Source of the DNA: Blastomussa wellsi
Lineage: Eukaryota > Cnidaria > Anthozoa > Scleractinia > Plerogyridae
Assembly (NCBI GenBank): GCA_947652115.1
Contig: OX393572.1
Coordinates: forward strand, 10,473,594-10,537,593
Direction: 5' to 3'
DNA: 64,000 bases
Shown here piece after piece: positions 45,264 to 55,871 of this stretch. The notes under the pieces are model-generated. The model did no database searches and was not told the DNA's origin. It was given only the letters and a program-made list of their open reading frames with translations. The translations under genes and the position numbers were made by a program. Each line of letters starts with the position of its first letter. Position 1 is the first letter of the stretch.

Positions 45264-46220
45264 TTTGCCTTCGCTGTCGCTTTCTGTGAGATTTTGAAAT
45301 TGTTTGACAGGTGCAGATGGAAGAATTTCGAATTGTTCACTTCTCCAAGCTCCAGTGTTTGGGGAAGAAAGCTTACTTCCTCGCTTCGTGGATGTCAAAT
45401 GGCAATCGTTGCATCGCGGAACTCTTTTAGGGTAAGTCAACCGTATTTGAACTCCGTATCTAATCAAGGGTATTCCTTTTGTTGTTTCGTCGAACGTGAC
45501 ATCGGATTTCCACAGCGTGTGGCGTGAGAATGGTGTTATTGTTTGATGAGCCCATGTTCACGTGCTGCACACATGGAGTCGCCGTGGACTCATTTATATT
45601 CAGAAACTAAGCGCGGCTGATTTCCGATGTTTACGTCTTTTTTATGTCTGATCTCTTGTAATTTTCAACAACTGGTTGATCTGGTAATAATGACAAGGAT
45701 GACCAAGGATTTGATAGCGAAAAATGGCCCAATAATCATTTATTTGCTGTTGTTTGTTTCAAGACCAGCGTGTTTTTGAAAAGTTGCGTGATTGAGCCAA
45801 TGACACTTCTCAATTCTGATTGGATAATGCAGAGGGCGTGTACGAGGCGTGAAGGTGGCGTGTTCTGTCACGCTATACCACCCGTGAATGTTATTCGATA
45901 AACGCAGCGAGATTTATATCCCTGTTGCGTTATGAGAAATTTCTGCAATTTGCGAAATACAAATAGCGCGTACTTGATTTATATTAGGCGGATTTAAAAA
46001 CTTCGACAATGTCAAAAGGCTTTTTATATTCAAATGCGCTTAAGCTTGGTTGAATTAGCCTTTTTCTTATTTTTGCGTTGTTTTTTGTGTCTCCTGCGGG
46101 TCTTGGATAAGGAAACGAAACTTGCTTTGAGACACCGGAAAGGGAACTGACTTGGTTTGAGTTTAATATCAGGTGGTTCGAGAAGTCGAGGGTTAGCATA
46201 TTATTTACCTTAATCGGCTC
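45264..46220. other. upstream region of the Spot14-like gene
   Basis: No coding region is supported. It should contain the promoter and 5' untranslated region of the Spot14-like gene; no core motif stands out. Confidence 0.35.
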
Positions 46221-46224
46221 CACA

Positions 46225-46990
46225 AACATGAACAGCATCACGAATTGTAGAAAACTACTTTCGTGCTGAAACTGTGTTTGTCTTGAGGCTGGAGCCAACA
46301 ACACCCCATTCTGACATTGTCTTTCCGTGTGACGTAAATTTAAATATTCAAATTGCGTTAATGAAAGTTGGGAGTGAAGTTGCATAATACACTCCTCTTG
46401 TTGTTCCACAAAACAATGTACACGTGATAGTATGGATCATTAAACAGCGCATTTCCCGGCTCGGACGAATTGCCAAATTTCCAAAAGGGTGGTGTGGGCT
46501 TCAACAGCATCACGAATTGTAGGAAACTACTTTCGTGCCGAATGCTGTTGTCTTTTTCGCGTTGTGTTTGTCTTGAGGCTGGAGACATTCTAGCTCATTC
46601 TATGTCCCTTTGTTATTGTCATGACGTTATCTTTCCGTGTGACTTTAAACGGCTTAAAGGAGCTTCGTCACGATATTTTGAGTTATTTCTTCTACAACCC
46701 GAATTACCCTTAAAATTAAAATAATAGTTTGCAAAGGAAGAAAAACACGAAAGGAGTGATACTAAACCAAAAAGAAACAAGGATGGCTGAGGATGGAGAA
46801 GATTGAAACGGATTGGAAATAGCGATTTTGAAAGATTTAGGCTAAATTTTGAAAAGCGTAAAGTTTTCAAAATGCACGAGCGATGACGTAGCTTCTGTTC
46901 CACAAAACAATGTACACGTGAAGCACGGGTCATCGAACAGCGCATTCGCTCGGACGAATGCCAAAGGGTGGAGTGTGAGGTCGATTTCCG
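46225..46990. repeat. local segmental duplication with an insertion in copy 2
   Basis: Five blocks recur in the same order: ACAGCATCACGAATTGTAG (46231, 46503), GTTTGTCTTGAGGCTGGAG (46274, 46566), CTTTCCGTGTGAC (46320, 46630), TGTTCCACAAAACAATGTAC (46404, 46896) and GGACGAATT/GGACGAATGCCAAA (46462, 46953). Copy 2 has about 240 extra bases (46645-46890, starting TTTAAACGGCTTAAAGGAGC) belonging to the repeat family also seen at 36842 and 43330. No coding content. Confidence 0.6.
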
Positions 46991-49332
46991 CCGCCCTGTC
47001 GTGGTAATCAGCATGCGATCATACCCTCTTCCCCACTTATCATCCTTTTCAAAACAGACGCATGACATGACTGCAGGTTAAGGTGGACTGTGGACTGTGC
47101 TGGATAGTTAAACCGCAGCGCGGAGCTGTTTAGGTTCTGTCAGAACGTATAACTGCGTATAATCAGAGATTCCCGATTTGATGTGTTCCGGCCCTCCCGA
47201 TTCTTATCAAATTATTCTGAAAACAAGGAAAATTGCTAATCTTTTGTTTTTTTTGCGTTCTGATTTTGAAAAATTACAATGCATACCTTTTCTTCTCGTA
47301 TTATCTCGGAAACATAACCCCCCTATTCATTCCCTTGACTCTCCCCTCGAAAGCGGTTGGAATCTCTGCGTTAAGGTATTTAAAAAAAGCTCTAAAATGT
47401 AAATATTTGTCGCCTTGGTTACAAATCTTTACATGTGTCCTCACAGTATTCATCGGTTGCAAAGAAAACCCAGTTTGCCTTATGTCATCCATATAACTGT
47501 GCCATTTGAGAATATGTGGTCTTGTTTTGGGGACGAGGGGAAGGTGGCGGGGCGGTGACGGGGGGGGGGGGTAAAGTTCCGTGTCACTCTGTTTTGCCAA
47601 TCACTTTAATTTGTGCCTGCTGTCGAAATTGAAAGGAAATCATAGGAAGAAATTTCATTTTATATCTTGTCGCTACTTTTGTCGGCATATCGCCTCTTGG
47701 AATTTACCCTGGCAGACCACTTTATGCCAAAACTCGCTGAGGCCCCATAAAAAAGGAGTGCGCGCCCGCGCGAGGAATCGGACGCTTTGCATTTCATTTC
47801 CCAATCGCACCCCTCCCCCCTACCCTAATCTCCCCAAGTTGTAAATCCATAATCACGATTGGAATCGCGCATGGAAGTTGGATAAGAAACCAAGGATACC
47901 AAAGTCGAAATTTCACGTGTTCGCCTGCTGATTACTGTCCCAAATCACGCTCACGTACGTGTCCACTCATCACGCCCCCATCACGTGGTACTTCTTTGTC
48001 GCCATCTGAACTAGTAAACAAGAACGAATACAGCACAATCGTTCTAAATTAATTCCTTTTATTTTTATTATAAATCTGGGTACCGTTTCTTTCGTTTATG
48101 AGCGTTTTCACATACGCCACAACAGACCACATTAGATTGCTTAGGAAAAGGTGATCGCTGGCCAGTCGAAGACAGCAGACTGGCTGTCGAAAGCTTATAA
48201 TTTCTGAATTTTACCAGCGAACGCCTTTTTTAATTTTGTAATGATGAATCCTGGTATGAATCTTCGATATTTTTCTGCTGAAACAAAAGACGAAATAGAG
48301 TTCAATGTTTGGGACACTAACATAGCTGCCATGACGTCATATGAATTCATACGCTCTGTATGCTTTAAATTATTCGACGCGAATTTATCTCAAATCGGTT
48401 TTAATAATTCAATAATGATGCGTTAAAATAGAATAGGACAAGACATATTCATAATATAATATTTCAAAATATTTTCACAATAGATTCTCCAGTTCAGACC
48501 TGGATTTGAATTTACTGGACGATTATCAACGGAGTAAGTTACGAGAGAAGGTTAGGGACAGAGTTTTGACGTTGACATACTTTGTTGCCATGTGCAACTA
48601 GTTCGGTTTCCAATAGTAACATGCCAAATTCGGGCTCCGTCCGATCCACACAAAACCGGATAAATTTGAAAACGCAACTTTTTTCTCCTGGTTGGCCTTC
48701 CTTCCACACTAAAGCGCGTTTTCTGTCACCGAAAATTGAAAACGCTATCCAAAGTGGATAAATTTGAAAACGCAACTTTATTCTCCGTGGTGGCCTTTCG
48801 TCCACACAAAACGCCGCCTCCAAAGTGGATAAAATTGAAAACCGGCTAGGTGTGTTAGGTTGCACGGCGAAAAAAGGAACTTTTCTAATCGCTTACAGTA
48901 CAACAGTGAATCACCGTGGCTCAGGTAATGTGTGTATGTTCTAGTGCATGTGTATCTAAACATTTCCAGTTGCGAATTGGACAGAAGACATCGTTTCCGG
49001 GGATGGATACTAAGCCGGGTTTGAAGCCGGGTACTTGTGAGAACATGAACTGGAACTAGCTTGTAATGGAGGCTAATGCGGGCAATCTTTTCAAATGCAA
49101 ATGATATAAAGCTATTTTGAATGATATCCATATCCCACCGCATTAGCCTCCATTTCAAGCTACGAGTTCTAGTTCAATACCGAGAATACGAATAACCAAT
49201 TAACGCGAAAACTTTGTCACAGAACTCCCCTCGTGACTCAACTGCTAGCACTGAAATTTTTATATATCAATTGGCTGCTGTGTTATATGATCAACATGTC
49301 ACCATTGTTCTTCCAATATGTTCACAGCTGTT
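46991..49332. other. gene-poor stretch between Spot14-like and dynein light chain genes
   Basis: No gene supported. Three diverged direct repeats (GTGGATAAATTTGAAAACGC type) lie at 48655-48845 and an inverted-repeat element at 49046-49171. A G run is at about 47560. Confidence 0.45.
49046..49171. repeat. 126-bp inverted-repeat element
   Basis: GAACTAGCTTGTAATGGAGG then CTAATGCGGG on the left pairs with the right arm, whose reverse complement reads GAACTCGTAGCTTGAAATGG then AGGCTAATGCGG. Hairpin-type MITE candidate, no clear target duplication. Confidence 0.5.
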
Positions 49333-49653
49333 TCACACATCCTTCTGGTTTGGGTTCTGAATAACTATCAACGAGTATTCCCCTGATGGAGCCACCATAA
49401 TCTCGTTTTTTCGTGAACGTACACGCAGAAACTTCAGATCGTTGAGAGGGTCGAGATCCCGAATACAGCTCCTCGCTAAGGTCGTTAAGTGTTGAAAGTT
49501 GTGCGCGTAAAGTTGTGTTGTGGCAGTATCCATTGTCGTCTTGATCGCAATGCCTTGTGGGTTAAGCACAATGAGACCGAGTACGCCTGGGTGAGAGTTG
49601 ATCCGTTTTAGAGTATCTTCCACCTCTCCTAAGCCTGTTGAACCAGGATCCAT
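49333..49653 (-). CDS. DYNLRB1: dynein light chain, roadblock type
   Basis: A 106-residue single-exon frame matching the roadblock/LC7 family nearly end to end: [69 protein letters not shown]. Family members are about 96 residues and dimerise on the dynein intermediate chain in cytoplasmic dynein and in axonemes. The extra residues are at the N-terminus (MDPGSTGLG) and at the end (NQKDV). An acceptor-like CTTCGCAG lies about 20 bases 5' of the ATG and a donor-like GTGAGT is at about 51535, so a non-coding first exon near 51540-51660 with an intron holding the CAGT satellite is possible. DYNLRB1 and DYNLRB2 cannot be told apart here. Confidence 0.93.
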   Translation of the reverse strand: MDPGSTGLGEVEDTLKRINSHPGVLGLIVLNPQGIAIKTTMDTATTQLYAHNFQHLTTLARSCIRDLDPLNDLKFLRVRSRKNEIMVAPSGEYSLIVIQNPNQKDV

Positions 49654-49706
49654 TGATTGGTTATGAACTTGATCTGCGAAGTGAAAGGAATATATTAATT
49701 ATTTAG

Positions 49707-50330
49707 TCAGTCGGTCGGACGGTCGGTCGGTCAGGCAGTCAATGACGACAGGTGAGTGAGTCAGTCAGTCCACCATTCAGTCAGTCAGCCTGTCTGACAG
49801 TCAGGACAGTCCGCCGGTCAGTCAGTCACTCAGCCAGTCAGTCAGTCCGTCGGTCAGTCGTCAGTCAGTCCGTCAGTCAGTCAGTCGGTCGGTCAGACAG
49901 TCAGTCAGTCCGTCGGTCGGTCAGTCAGTCGGTCAGTCGTCAGTCAGTCAGTCAGTCCGTCGGTCAGTCGTCAGTCAGTCAGTCATTCCGTCGGTCGGTC
50001 AGTCGTCAGTCAGTCAGTCGGTCTGTCAGACAGTCAGTCAGTCCGTCGGTCGGTCAGTCAGTCAGTCAGTCCGTCGGTCAGTCAGTCAGTCAGTCAGTCC
50101 GTCGGTCGGTCAGTCAGTCGGTCAGTCCGTCGGTCAGTCGTCAGTCAGTTAGTCAGTCAGTCAGTCAGTCAGTCCGTCGGTCGGTCGGTCGGTCGGTCAG
50201 TCAGTCAGTCAGTCAGTCAGTCCGTCGGTCAGTCAGTCAGTCAGTCAGTCAGTCAGTCCGTCGGTCTGTCAGTCAGTCCGTCGGTCTGTCAGTCAGTCGT
50301 CAGTCGTTCAGTCGGTCAGTCGCGATCGGT
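49707..50330. repeat. CAGT/CGGT tetranucleotide satellite
   Basis: About 620 bp of four-base units, mostly CAGT with CGGT and CCGT variants, giving a recurring higher-order phrase CAGTCAGTCCGTCGGTCGGT roughly every 30-60 bases. It reads as an open frame rich in Ser, Gln, Val and Arg on the plus strand, which is a by-product of the repeat. It lies just upstream of the dynein light chain start, possibly inside its first intron. Confidence 0.9.
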
Positions 50331-52324
50331 CGGACTTGCCCCAAGTCGCTCGTTTTTTCTTTGCGTCGATAGACGTGATGTGCGTTTTAAAATTGCAATA
50401 AAATCGCTTTGAAGTCGCTAGCGAAAGCCCGAGGGCGAAGATCCCTAAATCTACACACATTGCGTTACCCATGAAACGTTTTCGCAAGGTTGCGTTACTT
50501 TCATGGGTGAATTTAGGGATTCAGGTGGCAAGTTCACAATAACAGAGATCAAAACGTTCAGCTGCATAGTCAATGATGCCATTTAGGTATTTAAACTAGC
50601 ATTAAAACAACATTAACAATTCATTTCTGTTTTAACAAGAACGTTTTGCAAACCAAATTTGCGGTCATTGTAAAATTACTCGGGTCACGTTACATGTTTT
50701 TCATTCTTGTTTGTGTCATTTCGAGTCATTATTCAAAATAACACCGTTTTCTCCTTTTTTAACAATCCACTATAGACTGACAGACTTTTTTTCGCGATAC
50801 AAAACCTACCTAGCGAAATATTTTAGCTACATGAAAGGTTAGGGATGAAATAATTGAAACAGCCCTAACGTTCAGTATTCCATCTCGAATATCATCATGA
50901 ATTTCGTAAAAATTTAAATAAAATTTAGTAGCTTGAGGAAAATGAAAATCGCCTAACTACACACACAAAAAAATATTCAAACCTACCTTTTGAAAATTCG
51001 ATTTTATAAGCTGCGAAAGTCACGCAGTGACCAACTTTTTCATAAGAAATGTGCTGGCTTAGTAGCCGCGACTTGTTTACCTCCCCGAATTGAAAGTTGA
51101 CGTGTACATGGTTTCTGATATTTATATGACAATTAAAACGCCTTCAATTGTCGAATGGCTTGGTAGATAACACATGCATAACAAAGGCGACTAATTATAA
51201 CAAAAACTTTTAATTATCAGAATATTAAGCACTGGAATTAAGGCCATGTTTCTGACTGACGTCCAGGATCACTGAAGTCAAACTGATATTGACAACGTGT
51301 AACACTATACAACGGAAATAGTTGTTCAATAGTACTGGCCTATTTGTAGAGCGAGATAGTGCAAAGCAGAGCAGAGCAATATGACAGCGAATATGAGGCA
51401 ATTCTTAAGTCGAAACAACTGAACTTCTAAATACTTTTATTTAGTAATTGGAAAAGTAAGAAAAACCGAAAATAATTCATATGTAAGTACTTGGGAGTAC
51501 TGAAAGTTTAGTTTACAGCAAATCAAAAAACTCACCGAAGTAACTCACACAATTGATCGTCTTGGCGAAAGCTCCCGAGATAATATCTTGGCACGATGTA
51601 CTGGAAAGGAAATTTCGATACAAGTCTCGGCCAAATCTCAGGTTGAAGGCCAATGTGTTTGGGTTCACGATACAGCGCGTGTCGCTGCGCTACCTGCGAA
51701 ATCGTGGAATGTCAATTTGCGGTTTTAATTAATGTTTTTATTATTGTTGATATTTGCCCGATTTTTAGCGCTTTTTATTGGCTGTTTGTAAATAATTAAT
51801 AGCAAATGCGATAGCTTTATTATGAAATTGATAAATTAAGTGGTAAAGTCACGCTATTTCAGAGAATGGGTCTATATAACAGCGAGCTACTTCACCTTCA
51901 CTCCCTTGCAATCTTTAAATTGTGATGGCAGAGGTCATGAAGTTCCCGCTCACTATTTCGGTTAAACCTCAGGAATAAATTGCGAGAGAAAATGAGGCGG
52001 GAACAGAATACAGGCACGAAACATTCCGCGCTACGGTTGTTCCGTCACTGACCAGGTCTGACTGTCAATGAAAAAGGCTTGTCAAATGCAGTTACATATT
52101 CTTTACTTCCGGATGGCTTGAAAGATTCTTGAAGTTATCGGTCTGGTGGCTAACTTTGAACTCAAAACCGTTTCCCCCAGGGTGGGGAACTTTGAAATGA
52201 AATCTTATCCCAAGGGTTTGGAAGTTTGACTCCAAATTTTCGTTTCTGATCAAAGTCCCCACCCTATCCCATGGTCCCCCCCCCCGCCTCGGGCATAACA
52301 TTGATAGGGGGGGGGGGGGGTGTA

Positions 52325-52361
<37 letters not shown>

Positions 52362-52384
52362 GTATAACAATATAATTTTAATAC
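50331..52384. other. gene-poor stretch
   Basis: No coding region is supported. A short inverted phrase flanks 50447-50525 (TCCCTAAATCTACAC / GTGAATTTAGGGA; GCGTTACCCATGAAACG / TGCGTTACTTTCATGGG). A C-run and a G-run near 52265-52320 bracket a repeat of CCCACCCT-type sequence. Confidence 0.4.
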
Positions 52385-52498
52385 GTTTTATCAACTGGGT
52401 TGATAATGTCAATTGGCCACCGTAAAGAGATTCAATTGCTGACGTTTCGAGCGTTAATTAGCCCTTCGTCGGAGCGAATCAAGGAATTGTGGGTCGTT
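52385..52498. repeat. dispersed repeat end, copy 1 (Penelope-type terminus)
   Basis: TTTTATCAACTGGGTTGATA, GGCCACCGTAAAGAGATTC, CTGACGTTTCGAGCGTTA and GCCCTTCGTCGGAGCGAATC recur at 61608-61713 with about 90 percent identity. The TTTCG..CTTCGTCGGAG arrangement is the kind of hairpin phrase found at Penelope-like element ends. A different phrase of the same kind (ATATTTCGGCTGGCCAGACC, then CTTCTTCAGG) is at 52738-52778. Confidence 0.6.
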
Positions 52499-52950
52499 GA
52501 TAGCTGCATAATGCCTCTCTTGATCTTGATTTTGAATCGGACGAGGAACACTCTGTGCAGATGATTCCCTCAGGTCATTTGGTTCTGCTTCAGGGATTGG
52601 TAATAGTTTTTCAACATTAGTTGGAGGCAATTCTTCATTTGTTATGCTGTGCCTCGGACGATATAAGTCACTATTCTTTAAACGATGATAAGTCAAAGAC
52701 TACTGCAAGGCTGAAACAACGTGATATGTTTTGAACAATATTTCGGCTGGCCAGACCAGCCTTCTTCAGGTTTAGATGTTACTAATTTTTTAACATGAAA
52801 TTTCAATATATTATGGTGGTGTCACAATACGTATTTCGAAACTTATAGGAGTGGCGGAATTACGTATAAAAGATGATTCTTTTTGTAAGACCAGTTTTAA
52901 ACACTTCTTGACTGGCTTCCTTGGGATAATGCGGTTGCACTGATAATTTT

Positions 52951-54009
52951 TCACAGGAGAAGGTGGGGTGTCATCAGAGTTACAGAAGAGTACACTGTGG
53001 TTCTGGTTGGTGCAGAATAGGCGGTTGGTTTTCCAGTGAGAAGGCAGGTAACTGCAGCCTGAGGATCATGTGATGCAGTTGCTTTATCACACGAGACAGT
53101 GAAGTTCATAGCTGGATGACGGAAGGTGACTGTTTTGTTACTGTGATCTGACAGGGCTTGAGTGGCAGCGAGGTGATTTTCGCCAAATAGAAGTCGCCAA
53201 GACATGTTTGGAACTACAAGAGCAACATGGATTGTTTCCTTGTTGGGTAGCCACGTAATAGGGACCTCTTGGATTGCTGCGGCTGCCAGAGATGCACTAG
53301 TGTCAGCCATTTGTACTGGAATAGGCTTCGCAAGTTTCTTGTAGTTCAATTCTGGTCTTGCTGAATGGATGAACTGTGCATGTTCAAGGCTAGACAGTGA
53401 CTGATCAACAAGAGTCGAGTGGGAGCTGTAGTTGTTTGCCGGCTGAAGCGACTTGACAAGACAAGACAAAATAGTACGATTCAAATTGACAAATAATTCG
53501 CTGGAAGATGTTGGAAGAGTAGGCATGGAAAACAGAGGTGAGTTGGCTGCGAATGAGAACCAGGAGTAGGTGGTGTAGTGGAGCTGCTGGGCTCAGGGTG
53601 GGGGCCCTGAAGAACACATACATTAGCAACAGGTTGGGAGACATTATTGTGAAGGAGTGCCTTGCAACCTGGAGCAAACGGTGCACTTATGTGCTCGGCC
53701 ATATTTGCATGACTGGTTTTGCAATGTGCATGGTGACTGCTGATGTTTGTTCCACAAGCGACACACTTTATTGCCACGCTGAGAATTGCCAGTGGAGAGT
53801 GTTTTCACTGTTCTTTTAGGACAGCTGCTTTTGATGTGACCATGAGAACGGCAGCGGTAACAAAAAGGATTTCTGCTACGCCCATCCGGGACAGGAGGAG
53901 TTGTGGTCGTATTGAGAGCGTTCAGTTGGGTCGAGCGCTGGTTTGTTGCCTCCTCCAGGGCTAAAGGAACGCTCGATTCGTTTGGTAGCCTGCGTGCAGA
54001 CGGCTGCAC
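52951..54009 (-). pseudogene. retroelement gag/protease remnant, frameshifted
   Basis: On the minus strand, 53644-54009 has a CX2CX4HX4C zinc knuckle (FCYRCRSHGHIKSSCPKR) typical of gag nucleocapsid, followed by further Cys/His pairs. The frame then shifts near 53700-53780. The frame at 52951-53526 holds WRLLFGENHLAATQAL, which resembles the C-terminal end of a retropepsin (LLG-x-[DN]-[FL]-L), but the catalytic D-[ST]-G was not found. No reverse transcriptase, integrase or LTRs were recognised nearby. It is an inactive fragment; the family (Ty3/BEL type or other) cannot be fixed. Confidence 0.55.
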
Positions 54010-54152
54010 GCAGGCTATTCGTTTGGCAGCTTCGATTTAATACTTATGACAGATCTTTTTACTCCTCAGCTTTAAGCACTAAATGTTTCTGGGTGTCGGT
54101 TTTTGTCTTAGATATAAATTGGGACATGATGAACTGTGGCGAATTGCTTTCG

Positions 54153-54617
54153 ACAGCTGTGAGGTGTAGTGAGGTGTAGTGAGCTGTAGTGAAGTATAGT
54201 GAGGTGTAGTAAGATGTAGTAAGGTGTAGTGAGGAGTAGTGAGGTGTAGTGAGGAGACGTGAGGTGTACCGAGGTATAGTGAGGAGAAGTGAGGTGTAGT
54301 GAGGTGTAGCAAGGTGTAGTGAGGTGTAGTGAGGAGTAGTAAGGAGTAGTGAGGTGTAGTGAGGTGAAGCAAGATGTAGTAAGGTGTAGTGAGGTGTAGT
54401 GAGGTGTAGTAAGGTGTATTAAGGTGTAGTGAGGTGTAGTAAGGTGTAGTGAGGTGTAGTAAGGTGTTGTGGGGTGTAGTGAAGTGTAGCGAGGTGTACT
54501 AAGGTGTAGTGAGGTGAAGCAAGGTGTAGTAAGGTGTAGTGAGGTGTAGTGAAGTGAGGTGTAGTAAGGTGTAGTGAGGTGTAGTAAGGTGTAGTGAGGT
54601 GTAGTGAGGAGAAGTGA
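54153..54617. repeat. 10-bp minisatellite, GAGGTGTAGT
   Basis: About 46 tandem copies of GAGGTGTAGT with variants (GAGGAGTAGT, AAGGTGTAGT, GAGGTGAAGC). After the SINE at 54630-54935, two or three more units follow (54932-54951: GTGAGGTGTAGTGAAGTGT), so the SINE appears to have inserted into the array. The array also produces a spurious minus-strand frame of repeated LHLTTPHYT. Confidence 0.9.
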
Positions 54618-54629
54618 GGTGTAAAGGTA

Positions 54630-54935
54630 AGTTTGCAGTCGGGCCTAGTGGCCCATCAGGCCGGAGCTTATCCCGGTTTCTGAAGCATGAAGCGACAGAG
54701 AGTATTTCTACTCCCCCTGGATGGGATGCTAGTCCATCGCAGGGTTACCCCCCAGCAGTAAATTCGCCGGAACCCATTTATACACCTGGGTGGTATAAGA
54801 GAAGAGAAGCACTGTGAGAGTAAAGTGTCTTGACCAAGAACACAACGCAGTGTCCCTGCTAGAGGCTCGAACCGGGACCGTCCGATCCGGAGTCCAGCGC
54901 ACTAACCATTTGGCCACTGCGCCTCCCACAAGTGA
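54630..54935 (-). repeat. full-length tRNA-derived SINE
   Basis: The minus strand starts GGAGGCGCAGTGGCCAAATG, then GTTAGTGCGCTGG (A box region) and GGTTCGAGCCTC (B box), followed by a body with GTGTATAAATGGGTTCC, GGATGGGATGC (plus) and a 3' end near TTTGCAGTC. Body copies lie at 29581-29770 and 34583-34835. It splits the 10-bp minisatellite. Confidence 0.75.
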
Positions 54936-54959
54936 GGTGTAGTGAAGTGTAAAAATATC

Positions 54960-55658
54960 AATCAATCTAAAATACGTGTGAGCTATATATAGCCCATATA
55001 TTGGAGCACACCCCCCTCTAGCTGGGCGTGTTAGACAAGCAAGGGCCTGCATGACTGAAGTGGTTCGTTTTCTAGCCATTCTTGTATGCTCTTCACCGAC
55101 AAACCTAGCTGCGCCCACTTAAGCCTTGTCTTTCAGTAGCGTCGGAGCCGGAGTGTTATAGGGTTAAGGTTAGTAAACGGAGTCACAAGCACGACGGAAT
55201 CGGAGACGGAAAAATCAGAACGTTTCCGTTCCGATTCCGCTTATGTCTCCGTCGCTTACGATCTATCAAAAACTAGATTGTCGGAGTCGCAAACAAGCGG
55301 AAGACTAAACCGATCACATTGTACTTCTTTTTGTTTGCAAATCCGACAATCTAGTTTGCACTTGATCACAACGCTTGCGACTCCGCTCAACTCCGACTTC
55401 GACTCTTGCGAAAACCAGGGTTAAGAGCAACCTCGATCCCAGGCTCTCTCTCTTTTCAATAAGGGAGCAAAAGAGAGAGAGAGCCTGGGTTCGAGGTTGG
55501 GTTGAGAGAGCACAAGACGTATTTACATATACTTTCTCAAAGTCGTTTCTCGCACTCCGCGCTCTTTGATGGTGGGCTCGACATTATGGAAGTCTAGTAT
55601 TCACAACGTACTAAGAAAGCAGCCCCAAGACAAACGAACATTTTTTTCTACACTTGTC
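54960..55658. other. repeat-rich stretch 3' of DIP2
   Basis: No coding region supported. It holds an inverted pair (55269-55295 AACTAGATTGTCGGAGTCGC against 55331-55357) inside a stretch rich in CGGAGTCGC/CCGATTCCG words, and the hAT-like hairpin at 55428-55500. Confidence 0.45.
55428..55500. mobile_element. 73-bp hairpin MITE, second copy of the 5536-5607 family
   Basis: The arms CAACCTCGATCCCAGGCTCT and AGAGCCTGGGTTCGAGGTTG pair, flanked by GTTAAGAG (55420-55427) and GTTGAGAG (55501-55508), an 8-bp target duplication with one change. Terminal bases and the single unpaired G before the right duplication match the 5536-5607 copy. Confidence 0.68.
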
Positions 55659-55664
55659 TTTATT
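55659..55664 (-). terminator. DIP2: candidate DIP2 polyadenylation signal
   Basis: AATAAA on the minus strand, about 1.4 kb beyond the DIP2 stop codon, followed by T-rich sequence. It would give a long 3' untranslated region containing MITE copy B. Confidence 0.35.
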
Positions 55665-55788
55665 ATTTACACATAAAAATATAATAAGCAATTACTTCTA
55701 TTGCCTTTTTACATAATACTTAACAAATCTGGAAACCAATTCTGTTCTGTGACGCACAAACAAGCTCTTCGGAACCTCTAATTTCATT

Positions 55789-55871
55789 GGGCCTTAATAC
55801 CACGAAGCTCTATTGTATATAATTTTCCCAGCCAATCCTATGGGACGTTCCGAAGAGCTTCGTGGCGACCC
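55789..55871 (+). mobile_element. MITE copy B (CCACGAAGCTCT family)
   Basis: GGGCCTTAATACCACGAAGC at the left and GAAGAGCTTCGTGGCGACCC at the right, with ATATAATTTTCCCAGCCAAT inside. Copy A (31859-31974) is the reverse complement with about 30 extra internal bases. This copy lies in the probable DIP2 3' untranslated region. Confidence 0.6.

Noticed and set aside
45264..45467. N-terminal extension of the Spot14-like protein by 68 codons
   Set aside because: The frame is open but begins at a TTG; the first ATG, in a good context, is at 45263 and starts at the conserved region.
46619..47068. 149-codon minus-strand frame
   Set aside because: It runs through the inserted repeat of the local duplication and has no domain or splice support.
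49752..50372. 206-codon open frame of Ser/Gln/Val/Arg
   Set aside because: It is the translation of the CAGT/CGGT satellite; a four-base unit without stop words stays open by chance.
52454..52696. 80-codon minus-strand frame ending in LDSLRRRAN
   Set aside because: Its 3' part is translated from the dispersed repeat also present at 61608-61713, and the rest has no recognisable domain.
54079..54372. 97-codon frame of LHLTTPHYT repeats
   Set aside because: Product of the 10-bp minisatellite on the minus strand.
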